Assembly: GCA_028280965.1 (NCBI GenBank)
Contig: JANQKT010000193.1
Coordinates: 1-41,438 of the forward strand
Direction: 5' to 3'
DNA: 41,438 nucleotides
Source: Phycisphaeraceae bacterium
GTDB taxonomy: Bacteria; Planctomycetota; Phycisphaerae; Phycisphaerales; Phycisphaeraceae
Below, piece by piece: positions 7,205 through 15,494 of this stretch. The position numbers and the translations under genes are program-made. Positions within the stretch are counted from its first letter, which is position 1; each line of letters opens with the position of its first letter. A model generated the notes under the pieces. It searched no databases, had not been told where the DNA came from, and saw only the letters and a list, made by a program, of their open reading frames with translations.

Positions 7205-10200
7205 TCAATCCAGCGGCTTGGTCCCGCCGCGGAGGTCTTTGACCTCGGTCGTGTCGGTGATGAGGTCCCAGCGGAGGGTCAGGAACTGTGAGGTGTCGCC
7301 TGCCTTGATGTCTTCGATGGTGATGAGCTGGTTGTTGTCCGACCAGAGGTCGACGAGTTGGGTTGGTTCGCCGGTCTGTTCATCGACGCCAGCGGTGTAG
7401 GTGAGGTGGTCGCTGTAGACCTTGCGGAGGCCCTTCTGTTCGAGCACGACGCTGCCGTCCGCGGCGATCCGCTGGACCTGCGCGTCGGGCGCGTCATCGC
7501 TGAGCCAGACACTGAGCCCGCCGGTGTTGGCCATGTCGGCGACGAGCTTGTCGCAGTCGAGCAGGACGGTCTGGCCGGCCCTGCCGTCCTCGTCCTTGGG
7601 GATGTGGGTCATCTCGATGCGGTCCAGCAGCGTCGCGTTATTCTCCAGCGCATCAAGGACCATCCTGTCCTTCCAGGTAAACTCCGAGATGCCCCGCCCG
7701 GTCATCGCGGCTCGGACGCCGTCGTTTTCCGTGTCGTCTCTCTCCTCTGGTGGCGGGCGGTAGTCTTCCAGCACCATCCGGCCTTCGCCCTCCACGACGA
7801 CCGTCTCGACAGGCGCCTCGCCGATCTGCATCGCGGGGCGGTTGGTGAAGACGACCCTGGGCCCATAGAGCTGCAGGCGGTTGGAGAGTTTGCTTGGGTC
7901 GTCGGCCCAGGTGTAGGCCAGGAAGGAGACGTTGCCGGACGCGGTGGCCGACCGGATCTGGCGGTCGTGCGCGTCTTCGCCGTCGTCCTCGATCAGGCGC
8001 GCGGGGTCGTGCTTGTAATCGGGCGAGAAGAGCATGGCCAGCTTGTCGCAGGTCATCTCGCTGGCGTCGGCGGACCGGCGGGACTCGCTGCGGACCTCGC
8101 CGACGAACTCGGCCTCGCCGGTGACGTTGTTGAACCGCATCGACTCGGTCCAGCTGACGCTGAGGAAGCTGTCTTCGAGGGTCGCGTCGGGGTTGTCCGG
8201 GTCGTCGACGCGTGTCGTGAGCGAGCCGGCCCGCTGGATATCCAGGACCTCGGCGCGGTTGTCCATGGCGATCAGCTGGCCGGTGATCCTGCCGGAGATC
8301 GATTCGCGAGTCTGGCCGGGTTCTTCTTCCAGGTCGATGTTGATGACCTCGGCGGGATGCCTCTTGCTCTTGGCGGCGAGGGTCAGGCGGTCGCGCTCGA
8401 CGTCGGCGACCAGCGTGTCGGCGACGAACTGGATCCGGCGGGGGCGTTTGTCATCGTCGAGGTAGCCCTCGACATCGCCGTTCGCGGTGATCATGCGGAC
8501 CTGGGCGTAGAGGTCTTGTTGAGCGGTACCAGGTGCTTCGCTGCGCTCAGTATCGGCTTTGGGTTCATTGAGCTCGATGCTGACGTGCTGGCAGGTCATG
8601 TCCAGGCGGGGCTGTTTGATTTCGACATTGCCCGCGGCGCGGATCACTGAGGCGTAGGGGTCGTCGCCCGACACCGGCTCGAGCTCGACGGTCAGCCGGT
8701 CGGCGGTGATGTCGAAGACCTCGTCCGGGTCGTCGCCGCGGGCCTTGACATAGACACGGCCCGACGCGTTGATGCTGGCGGGCCGGCTCTCCCGCTTGCC
8801 GTCCTCGTCCGGCTCGGCCAGGTCGAAGGCGAGCGTGAGTCTGCCGTCGATCGGGTCTGCACCAACAACGATCGCGGGCGTGTCGCTGGCGGTGAGGTTG
8901 AAGTCCGGGTGTGTCGTGGTGACGCCGCCGGAGAAGGTGGCGGTTTTGATGCCGAGGACCTCGGTTTGAGAGCGTGCGGGTCCAGACGTCTCGCTGTCGC
9001 TTAGCGTCGGCGTGGGGGCGTTGTTTTTGTCTTCGATGAAGAGTTCGAGGTAGAGCTGGTTGGTCCAGGTCACGGTCAGGGGTTTCTTGTCTTTCCTGCT
9101 GACGGCGGTGAGCTCGCCGGGGCCGAAGAGCGTCGCGTTGCCGGCCTTCTGGTTGACGGTGAGTCTCTGTGCGGTGATCTCCCCGCCGAGCGCCGCGGAG
9201 GTGATGCGGATCAGCCGATCGTCGTGCGGCCAGGCGGTTGTACGTTCTTCGGACAGCAGGTACTCGAGCCGGGCCATCTCGATGCGGCTGGTCTCGCCGC
9301 CGTCGTCGGTGGTCTGGGCGTAGGCGTCCTCGCCGGCGAGTGTGATGTGCGCGTCCTCGTCGTCGGCGAGCTGCTCGGGCTTCTCCGCGAGGGGCGTGAC
9401 GCGCAGCTCGTCGGTCCAGGTGACGGCCAGGTCGCGCTCGGGGTCGTGAGAAAACAGCGAGCGTGCGCGGTTGATGGGCGGGATCACGACGGCGGGTGGC
9501 AGGGGCGCATCGCTACCGATGGTTGTTGGGTCGGCGGTTGTGTTATCTGCCTGCGCGAGCCGCGCGCCGGGCGTCAGCAGCAGGCTCGGCAGGCCCGCGG
9601 CGTTGTCGGGCGTGATCGGCGGGGGGCTGATCGCCTCGGTCCCGAGGGAAAACGCGATGGTCAGTTTGTCCCCGCCGAGCTCGGAGGCGAGGCCGTCGCG
9701 GACGAGAACCTGGCCGACGAACTGCGCGGTGTAGTACTGGCTGGGGCCGGGTTCGACGGGTTGCTCATCGTCGGTGCCAGGCGCTTCGTCGCTGCGTTGC
9801 TCATCGTCGCCGCTGCGGGGCCCGTTGAAAGAAGATGATTCGGCGTCCGGGTTGTAGAGGAGGTACCGGCCCTCGTTGACGACGAGCTGCTCGATGCGTT
9901 CGCGCTGGGTGTTGTAGGTCAGGCGCAGGCCGATGCCGTAGAAATCGACCTGCGGCGAGGTGACATGGACCGGCCCGCGGGTGTTGATCAGGCTTTCCTC
10001 GACGCTGAACGTGGTTGCTTCATCAATGTAGATCCGCTGCCGGATGAAACGCTCGTGGTCGGCGTTGTTCGGGTCGATGATGAGTTCAACGCCCTCGGGC
10101 GCTTCGAAGAGCGTGACGACGACATTGCCGGTGAACTCGCCGGCACGGACGCGCTTGTCTTCGCCTTCCATGTCGGCCTTGTCGGCGGTAATCGTGATGG

Positions 10201-10525
10201 CCTGGCGGGGGTTGAGGTAGATGTCGGCGATCGGCTCGATGAGTTCGGTAATGCCAAGCGGCTTGAAGTTGGCGACGCGGGCACGCAGGCGTCCGCGACG
10301 CACTTCGCCCTTGTCGTTTGAATCAAAAAACTCGTAATTGAAGCCCCGGACGTTAGCCCCGACCTGCCCTTGTTCGCCTGGGGCTTTGATGCCGGGTGCA
10401 TCGACGTTGCCCTGGACACCGTTGCCCCCGCCGGTGACCGCGGGTGGGCCGAAGACGATCGACGCGCCGAGCACAAGCCCGGCGACGGCCGTTGCGCCAC
10501 CCACAACTACCAGCCGCTTACTCAT
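7205..10525 (-). CDS. Giant LptC/OstA-like LPS-transport protein
   Basis: A 1106-residue protein with one N-terminal membrane helix (VVVGGATAVAGLVLGASIVFG). A region near residues 60-130 resembles LptC (RARVANFKPLGITELIEPIADIYLNPRQAITITADKADM). Many later segments have LptA/OstA-like beta character, with repeated phrases such as ITADRLTVEL and FVADTLVADVERDRLTL. LptC and LptA form the periplasmic bridge carrying LPS from inner to outer membrane and are usually ~190 and ~180 residues. This protein is several times larger, so it may carry multiple jelly-roll modules and span the periplasm alone. The start at 10525 is supported by a TACAAT box 6 nt upstream. The frame extends upstream only as overlap with the divergent mutase gene. 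Confidence 0.65.
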   Translation of the reverse strand: MSKRLVVVGGATAVAGLVLGASIVFGPPAVTGGGNGVQGNVDAPGIKAPGEQGQVGANVRGFNYEFFDSNDKGEVRRGRLRARVANFKPLGITELIEPIADIYLNPRQAITITADKADMEGEDKRVRAGEFTGNVVVTLFEAPEGVELIIDPNNADHERFIRQRIYIDEATTFSVEESLINTRGPVHVTSPQVDFYGIGLRLTYNTQRERIEQLVVNEGRYLLYNPDAESSSFNGPRSGDDEQRSDEAPGTDDEQPVEPGPSQYYTAQFVGQVLVRDGLASELGGDKLTIAFSLGTEAISPPPITPDNAAGLPSLLLTPGARLAQADNTTADPTTIGSDAPLPPAVVIPPINRARSLFSHDPERDLAVTWTDELRVTPLAEKPEQLADDEDAHITLAGEDAYAQTTDDGGETSRIEMARLEYLLSEERTTAWPHDDRLIRITSAALGGEITAQRLTVNQKAGNATLFGPGELTAVSRKDKKPLTVTWTNQLYLELFIEDKNNAPTPTLSDSETSGPARSQTEVLGIKTATFSGGVTTTHPDFNLTASDTPAIVVGADPIDGRLTLAFDLAEPDEDGKRESRPASINASGRVYVKARGDDPDEVFDITADRLTVELEPVSGDDPYASVIRAAGNVEIKQPRLDMTCQHVSIELNEPKADTERSEAPGTAQQDLYAQVRMITANGDVEGYLDDDKRPRRIQFVADTLVADVERDRLTLAAKSKRHPAEVINIDLEEEPGQTRESISGRITGQLIAMDNRAEVLDIQRAGSLTTRVDDPDNPDATLEDSFLSVSWTESMRFNNVTGEAEFVGEVRSESRRSADASEMTCDKLAMLFSPDYKHDPARLIEDDGEDAHDRQIRSATASGNVSFLAYTWADDPSKLSNRLQLYGPRVVFTNRPAMQIGEAPVETVVVEGEGRMVLEDYRPPPEERDDTENDGVRAAMTGRGISEFTWKDRMVLDALENNATLLDRIEMTHIPKDEDGRAGQTVLLDCDKLVADMANTGGLSVWLSDDAPDAQVQRIAADGSVVLEQKGLRKVYSDHLTYTAGVDEQTGEPTQLVDLWSDNNQLITIEDIKAGDTSQFLTLRWDLITDTTEVKDLRGGTKPLD

Positions 10526-10531
10526 CGCCGC

Positions 10532-10548
10532 ATTGTAGTTGTTCGGAT
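10532..10548 (-). promoter_or_regulatory. Putative promoter of the LptC-like gene with shared 12-nt element
   Basis: On the minus strand ATCCGAACAACT overlaps by one base the -10-like TACAAT, which ends 6 nt before ATG 10525. The identical 12-mer lies in the waaA promoter. The absence of a Shine-Dalgarno sequence suggests a leaderless mRNA. Confidence 0.4.
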
Positions 10549-10624
10549 GCGGTTTCGCCGCTCGCGGCAGCTTGGCTGGGCGACTATCATCTGCGGTTTC
10601 AACGCGAAATCCCCGAGGAAAACC

Positions 10625-12031
10625 ATGATCTCGAAAGTGTTCAAGGCCTACGACGTCCGCGCGATCTACCCCGACCCGCTGGGCGAGGACGAGGCCTGGA
10701 AGGTCGGCCACGCCACCGCCGAGTTCCTGAAAAAAGAGCACGGCGGGCCGGGCAAGATCGTCGTCTCGCGCGACCACCGCCCGGCGGCGCCCTCGATGGC
10801 CGGGTCGCTCATCGCCGGCATCCGCGCCGCGGGCTGCGATGTCGTGGATCTCGGCCGGTGCGACACGTCCGTCCAATACTTCGCGATCCCGCACCTCGAT
10901 GCCATCGGCGGGGTCCAGTGCACCGCCAGCCACAACCCCATCGCGTACATCGGCTTCAAGATCAGCCGCGCCGGCGCCAGGCCCGTCGGCAAGGGCAGCG
11001 GCCTCGACGAGATCGAGGACATCGCGCAGAAACTCGAAGACGACGGCGCAAGCTGCGGCGAGCCGGTCGGCGGCCTCGAAGAGCACGACATCTGGGACGC
11101 CTACGCGGCGCACATCCGCGCGTTCCTCAAGCCCGCGCTCGCTAAACCGATCAAGCTGTTCGTTGACTGCTCCAACGGGATGGGCACGACGCTCCTGGAA
11201 AAGGTCTTTAGCGGGATCGACAACCTCGAGATCAAAGCGGTCAATGACACGTACACCGACGACTGGGCGCATGAGCCCAACCCGCTGGTCGAGGAGAACA
11301 TGGTGCCAACCGTCGAGGGCGTAAAGGCGACGGGCGCAGCGCTCGGCGCGTGCTTCGATGGCGACGCGGACCGCTGCATGCTCGTCGACGAGCAGGGCAA
11401 CGCCTGTGGCTGCGACCACTTGACCGCCTGGCTCGCCGGGGAGTTTGTCAGGCAGCACCCCGGCGGGGCGGTCGTCTACGACCTGCGCTCGTCCAAGGTC
11501 GTTGAAGAAACCATCCGTGATCTCGGCGTCGAGCCGGTCCGCGCCATGGTCGGCCACGTCAACATCAAGAAGTCGCTGCGCGACAGTGACGGCAGCTTCG
11601 GCGGCGAGCTGTCCGGGCACTTCTACTTCAAGGACAACAGCTTCGCCGACTCGGGCGCGATCCTGCTCGCCGTCGCGCTCGGCGTGCTCGGCTCGAGCGA
11701 TAAGCCGCTGAGCGAACTCATCGCCCCGTACCGCAAGTACCCGCAGTCCGGCGAGCGCAACTTCGCCTGCGAAGACAAGGCCGGCGCAATGGCCGAGTGC
11801 AAAGAGGTCTTCGGCGACGGCGCCGACCTTGTTGACGACCTCGACGGTGTCACCGTCGATTGCTGGTCGGGCAACGGCACCGCGGTTTCAGGCGGCTGGT
11901 GGTTCAACGTGCGTGCGAGCAACACCGAACCCCTGCTGCGCCTCAACGCCGAGGCGAAGGACCAGGCGACGCTCGATGCGCTGCTCGCCAAGCTGACCCC
12001 GATGCTCGGCACGCCGGCGACGGGGCACTAG
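10625..12031 (+). CDS. Phosphomannomutase/phosphoglucomutase
   Basis: An alpha-D-phosphohexomutase of 468 residues that interconverts hexose 6- and 1-phosphates, feeding sugar-nucleotide and LPS or polysaccharide synthesis. It begins SKVFKAYDVRAIYP. The active-site phosphoserine loop is CTASHNP (near residue 102), the Mg-binding loop FDGDADRCM (near residue 244), the sugar loop GGELSGHFYFKD, and the phosphate-binding loop RASNTEPLLRLNAEA near the C-terminus. Mannose or glucose preference cannot be told from sequence alone. ATG 10625 has GAGGA 6 bp upstream. It is divergent from the LptC-like gene. Confidence 0.92.
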   Translation: MISKVFKAYDVRAIYPDPLGEDEAWKVGHATAEFLKKEHGGPGKIVVSRDHRPAAPSMAGSLIAGIRAAGCDVVDLGRCDTSVQYFAIPHLDAIGGVQCTASHNPIAYIGFKISRAGARPVGKGSGLDEIEDIAQKLEDDGASCGEPVGGLEEHDIWDAYAAHIRAFLKPALAKPIKLFVDCSNGMGTTLLEKVFSGIDNLEIKAVNDTYTDDWAHEPNPLVEENMVPTVEGVKATGAALGACFDGDADRCMLVDEQGNACGCDHLTAWLAGEFVRQHPGGAVVYDLRSSKVVEETIRDLGVEPVRAMVGHVNIKKSLRDSDGSFGGELSGHFYFKDNSFADSGAILLAVALGVLGSSDKPLSELIAPYRKYPQSGERNFACEDKAGAMAECKEVFGDGADLVDDLDGVTVDCWSGNGTAVSGGWWFNVRASNTEPLLRLNAEAKDQATLDALLAKLTPMLGTPATGH

Positions 12032-12107
12032 GCCCCGGTCGATCTTGAGGTATGCTTGGCGTGCCCGACGGGAGGGTTGTTTAGCAATTGCACATCGGAT
12101 CGACGCC

Positions 12108-13520
12108 ATGACCCCACAAGACGTCCTCCAACTCGTCCGCGAACAGAACATCGCTTACATCGACTGCTGCTTCCAGGAGTTCTGTGGGCCCTGGCAGCAC
12201 TGCACCTACGCCGCGTCCGAACTCACCGAAAACAGCTTCACGCAGGGCTTCGGCTTCGACGGCTCGGTCATCCGCGGCTGGCAGCAGCTCAACGAGTCGG
12301 ACCTGCTGCTCGTGCCCGTTGCGGAGACGGCGGTGGTGGACCCGTTCCGCGATTCCCCGACGCTGCAGCTGATCTGCGACATCAAGGACCCCTTGACGAA
12401 GAAGACGTTCTCGCGCGACCCGCGGTCGATCGCGCGCAAGGCCGAGGCTTACCTGAAAGACACCGGCGTCGCGGACAGCGCGCTCTTCTCGCCCGAGGTC
12501 GAGTTCTTTGTGTTCGACAACGTCCGCTACGACCAGCGGAAAGAAGCGGGCTACTACCACGTCGACTCGGTCGAGGGCAAGTGGCAGCGCGGCGGCGACA
12601 GCCCGGCGAACCTCGGCCGGCAGATCCGCGGCTACGAGGGCTACTTCCCTGTCGGGCCCGCGGACTCGCTCGCGGACCTGCGCTCGCACATGGCCGACCT
12701 CCTGACGGGCATGGGCGTCCCGATCGAGTGCCACCACCACGAGGTCGCGACCGGCGGGCAGTGCGAGATCGACCCGCGGGCACAGGGCCTGGTCGCCGCC
12801 GCCGACGCGCTCATGCGCGTCAAGTACGTGGTCAAGAACGCGGCCCAGCGCCACGGCAAGACCGCGACCTTCATGCCCAAGCCGATCCACGAGGACAACG
12901 GCAGCGGGATGCACCTGCATTTCTCGCTGCGCCGCGGCGACGACTCGGTCTTCGCCGGCAGGAAGTACGCCGGCCTGTCGCAGGAGGGCCTCTGGGCCAT
13001 CGGCGGGGTCCTCAAGCACGCGCCGTCCCTGCTCGCCTTCACCAACCCGACGACCAACTCGTACAAGCGGCTTGTCCCCGGCTACGAGGCGCCGATCAAC
13101 CTGATCTACTCGTCGCGCAACCGATCAGCCGCGATCCGCGTGCCGGTCTATTCGAACGATGCGCAGACCAAGCGGCTCGAGGTCCGCTTCCCCGACCCGA
13201 GCGCGAACCCCTACCTCGCCTTCGCCGCGGTCGTTATGGCGGCGCTCGATGGCATCCAGAACCAGATCGACCCGGCCGAGCCGATCGATCACGATGTCGA
13301 ACTCATGGCCCCGGAAGACCAGGCCGGCCTCGCGCGGACCCCCAACCGCCTGGACGGCGCGCTCGCGGCGCTCGAGGCCGACCACGACTACCTGCTCGCG
13401 GGCGGTGTCTTCAGCGAACAGGTGATCCGCTACTGGATCGACTACAAGACCCAGAGCGAGGTCGTCCCGCTCGCGTCGCGTCCGCACCCGTACGAGTTCT
13501 GCATGTATTACGACGCGTGA
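12108..13520 (+). CDS. glnA: Glutamine synthetase type I
   Basis: Makes glutamine from glutamate, ammonia and ATP. The 470 residues show the beta-grasp start, SPEVEFFVFD (metal site), HHHEVATGGQCEIDPRA, PKPIHEDNGSGMHLHFS with the metal-binding His, NRSAAIRVPVYS, and LEVRFPDPSANPYLAFAAVVMAALDGI. The C-terminus (HPYEFCMYYDA) is standard. In the adenylylation loop the residue aligned with E. coli Tyr397 appears to be Glu398 (IDHDVELM), so classical adenylylation control should be absent. ATG 12108 begins the conserved MTPQDVLQLVREQ. Its stop is adjacent to the stop of the convergent PEP-CTERM gene. Confidence 0.95.
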   Translation: MTPQDVLQLVREQNIAYIDCCFQEFCGPWQHCTYAASELTENSFTQGFGFDGSVIRGWQQLNESDLLLVPVAETAVVDPFRDSPTLQLICDIKDPLTKKTFSRDPRSIARKAEAYLKDTGVADSALFSPEVEFFVFDNVRYDQRKEAGYYHVDSVEGKWQRGGDSPANLGRQIRGYEGYFPVGPADSLADLRSHMADLLTGMGVPIECHHHEVATGGQCEIDPRAQGLVAAADALMRVKYVVKNAAQRHGKTATFMPKPIHEDNGSGMHLHFSLRRGDDSVFAGRKYAGLSQEGLWAIGGVLKHAPSLLAFTNPTTNSYKRLVPGYEAPINLIYSSRNRSAAIRVPVYSNDAQTKRLEVRFPDPSANPYLAFAAVVMAALDGIQNQIDPAEPIDHDVELMAPEDQAGLARTPNRLDGALAALEADHDYLLAGGVFSEQVIRYWIDYKTQSEVVPLASRPHPYEFCMYYDA

Positions 13521-14381
13521 TCAGCGCCGTCGCCGGGCCAGCGCCAGCCCGCCCACGCCCAGCAGCAGCGCAGCGGACGGCTCGGGCACGTTCGCCGGGG
13601 CGCTCGGACCGGTGAACGCGGCGAAGGCCAGGCCGAAGTCCGCGTCGTCGGTGTCGCCGTCGTTGTCGAGGTCGCTGTCGGGGTCCGAGGTCGCGACGCC
13701 CGGGCCGGTGAACGCCGCGAAGAACAGGCCGAAGTCCGCGTCATCGACGTCGCCGTCCAGATCAAGGTCGGCGGGCGACAGCTCGTCCAGGATGCGGAAC
13801 TGCAGCGTGTAGTCCTGGCTGCGGACCAGGCCGCCGTTGGCATCGGTGAGGTAGAAGGTCGCGGTCAGCACGTCGCCGACTTCTTTGCCGGCGGACTGGT
13901 CCACGTAATAGATCAGGTGGTGGTTGGCCGTGTCGGTGCCGATGACGTGTGGCGAGACCATCTCCTGGACCGTGCCGGGGTCGATGATCGTGAGTGCCGG
14001 GTCCTTGCTGACCAGGTGCAGCCGCAGGTCGGGTGTGGCGACCGAATGGGCGGGGTTCTGCCAGGAGAAGTAGCCGTGGCCCGAGCCCTCCTCGTCCGCC
14101 GTCGGCAGGCTCCGGTAGCCGGGGAACTCACTCGACCAGCCGTTGAAGGGCACCTGGTCGGTTGGGGTGAGTGGGTAGAACACGGTGTCGAGCTCCCAGG
14201 GGTGGGTATCGACCAGCAGCGTGGCGGGCTCGGCCGGGTCGGCGGGGGCCTCGAACGTGCCGTCGTGGCCAAAGTAGAAACCGACGTTGAGGTGTTCGTC
14301 GCCGCTGCCGCCCTCGTGCGCGAGCGCGGGGCCGGTGGCCAGGACAGAACAAAGCATCAGCGGGGTACGGATCGAACGCAT
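13521..14381 (-). CDS. Secreted PEP-CTERM protein with dockerin-like repeats
   Basis: A 286-residue exported protein: signal peptide (MRSIRTPLMLCSVLATGPALA), a His/Asp-rich ectodomain, two calcium-binding-type loops (DLDLDGDVDDADFG and DLDNDGDTDDADFG) as in dockerin or EF-hand-like repeats, then the PEP-CTERM sorting tail: VPEPSAALLLGVGGLALARRR. That tail (PEP motif, helix, basic end) is the known exosortase target, so the mature protein is probably processed and surface-anchored or released. The ectodomain function is unknown; its histidines could bind metal. AAGGA lies 7 bp before the start. It follows the prepilin-like gene on the same strand with a 58-bp gap, suggesting one operon. Confidence 0.85.
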   Translation of the reverse strand: MRSIRTPLMLCSVLATGPALAHEGGSGDEHLNVGFYFGHDGTFEAPADPAEPATLLVDTHPWELDTVFYPLTPTDQVPFNGWSSEFPGYRSLPTADEEGSGHGYFSWQNPAHSVATPDLRLHLVSKDPALTIIDPGTVQEMVSPHVIGTDTANHHLIYYVDQSAGKEVGDVLTATFYLTDANGGLVRSQDYTLQFRILDELSPADLDLDGDVDDADFGLFFAAFTGPGVATSDPDSDLDNDGDTDDADFGLAFAAFTGPSAPANVPEPSAALLLGVGGLALARRRR

Positions 14382-14439
14382 GGTGGTTCCTTGTTGTGGG
14401 TGGTGGTTACGGATGTTGCCCTGAGTCGTGCCGCCGGGC

Positions 14440-15207
14440 CTAACGGGCGACCTTGGGGTTGAAGCGGTTGGCGATCCAATCGATGTTGCCGAACGTGCTG
14501 TCGGGCCCGATCCGATAGACCTCGTCGAGCGGCGCGGGGGCCGCGTGGCCGTCGAGGTAGGACCAGTGGCTGATCCCGTTGTGCTGGTCCAGCTCGACCT
14601 GCTCGGCGGCACGCTGCGGCGGGTTGGTCAGCCACAGCTCGGCGTGGATGTGGTCCGAGGTCGCGTACGAGCCGGATTCGGCCAGCTCACTCATAAAATT
14701 GGTCTTGCTGGGGTTACGCAATAGTCGGAGCGAGCGGTAGTTCTCAAAGCCCGTCAGAACGCCGGCGAGGTAGAAGTTGCTGGCGTAGCTGACCACGCGT
14801 TTGAGGCCGTTGGCGTGGTCCTGCGTCTCCCAACGCTCGCTCTGGTCCTCGGGGCAGCGTGCGATGTCGCTGATGTCGGTATCGACGTAGTCTTCGAGGC
14901 TGAAGAACCAGCTCGCCTGGCTATTGGGGCCGCTCGGCGGGCCTGAGGAGAGGTTGCCCGCGCCGGGCAGCGCGTCCTGGTGCTCGACCGCGTAGGCCAG
15001 CACGGCGGTCGTTGTCTGCCGCTGGTTGCTCAGGCAGACCGCCGCCTCGCCCGAATCCCGCGCCTTGCCCAATGCAGGCAGCAGGATGGCGATCAGCACA
15101 GCGATGATGCTGATCGCAACGAGCAGTTCGATCAGTGTGAAGCCCGCACGCCTGAAACGCAGGCCAGCACAGACGCTTGCGAATCTGTAGCGATCCGTGA
15201 TGGTCAT
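14440..15207 (-). CDS. Prepilin-type (type II pseudopilin-like) secreted protein
   Basis: A 255-residue protein with a type IV prepilin N-terminus: [20 protein letters not shown], cleaved after the Gly by prepilin peptidase, with the conserved Glu at +5. It is followed by [23 protein letters not shown]. The C-terminal half has a DGHAAP segment, as in the large planctomycete family with an H-X9-DG signature. Such proteins are numerous in planctomycetes and their roles are mostly unknown. AAGGGA lies 8 bp before the ATG. It is probably co-transcribed with the PEP-CTERM gene downstream. Confidence 0.88.
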   Translation of the reverse strand: MTITDRYRFASVCAGLRFRRAGFTLIELLVAISIIAVLIAILLPALGKARDSGEAAVCLSNQRQTTTAVLAYAVEHQDALPGAGNLSSGPPSGPNSQASWFFSLEDYVDTDISDIARCPEDQSERWETQDHANGLKRVVSYASNFYLAGVLTGFENYRSLRLLRNPSKTNFMSELAESGSYATSDHIHAELWLTNPPQRAAEQVELDQHNGISHWSYLDGHAAPAPLDEVYRIGPDSTFGNIDWIANRFNPKVAR

Positions 15208-15383
15208 GCCCGCGGTCCCTTGCCCCCAAACACCTGACAGCCAGCATGACGACGACTATATCCGCGCATGGTTACGCGTCAATTCCGGCGGATTGCCGTG
15301 GCATGGCGCAGCCGGTCCGCGGAAATACGTTGGCCTGGCAACTATGAGAAAACTGTTACGGCAATCCCCGGCCCCTTTATGCC

Positions 15384-15484
15384 GGGTGCCACACAGCGAC
15401 CTGTAGGGCGCTGTATGCGAAGACTCTCATACTGTAATTAAGATGACTCACACACAGCGCCCTACGGGTTGCTGTGTGGCACCC
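15384..15484. repeat. REPIN-like inverted-repeat element, copy A
   Basis: A 101-nt element with ~34-nt imperfect inverted arms: it begins GGGTGCCACACAGC and ends GCTGTGTGGCACCC, and each arm contains an AGGGCGCTGT-type core. Relatives lie at 25795-25894 and 27897-27996. It fills most of the 15208-15494 gap between the prepilin gene start and the sulfatase stop. The central spacer differs from that of the other copies, so this copy is older or a different subtype. Confidence 0.85.
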
Positions 15485-15494
15485 TTTCTGGAAA

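Noticed and set aside
10526-11620. N-terminal extension of the LptC-like reading frame on the minus strand
   Set aside because: It lies entirely antisense to the phosphohexomutase gene, and the membrane anchor and -10-like box mark the true start at 10525.
15384-15484. CRISPR array
   Set aside because: The repeats are single inverted-arm elements far apart, with no regular direct repeats or spacers and no cas genes.
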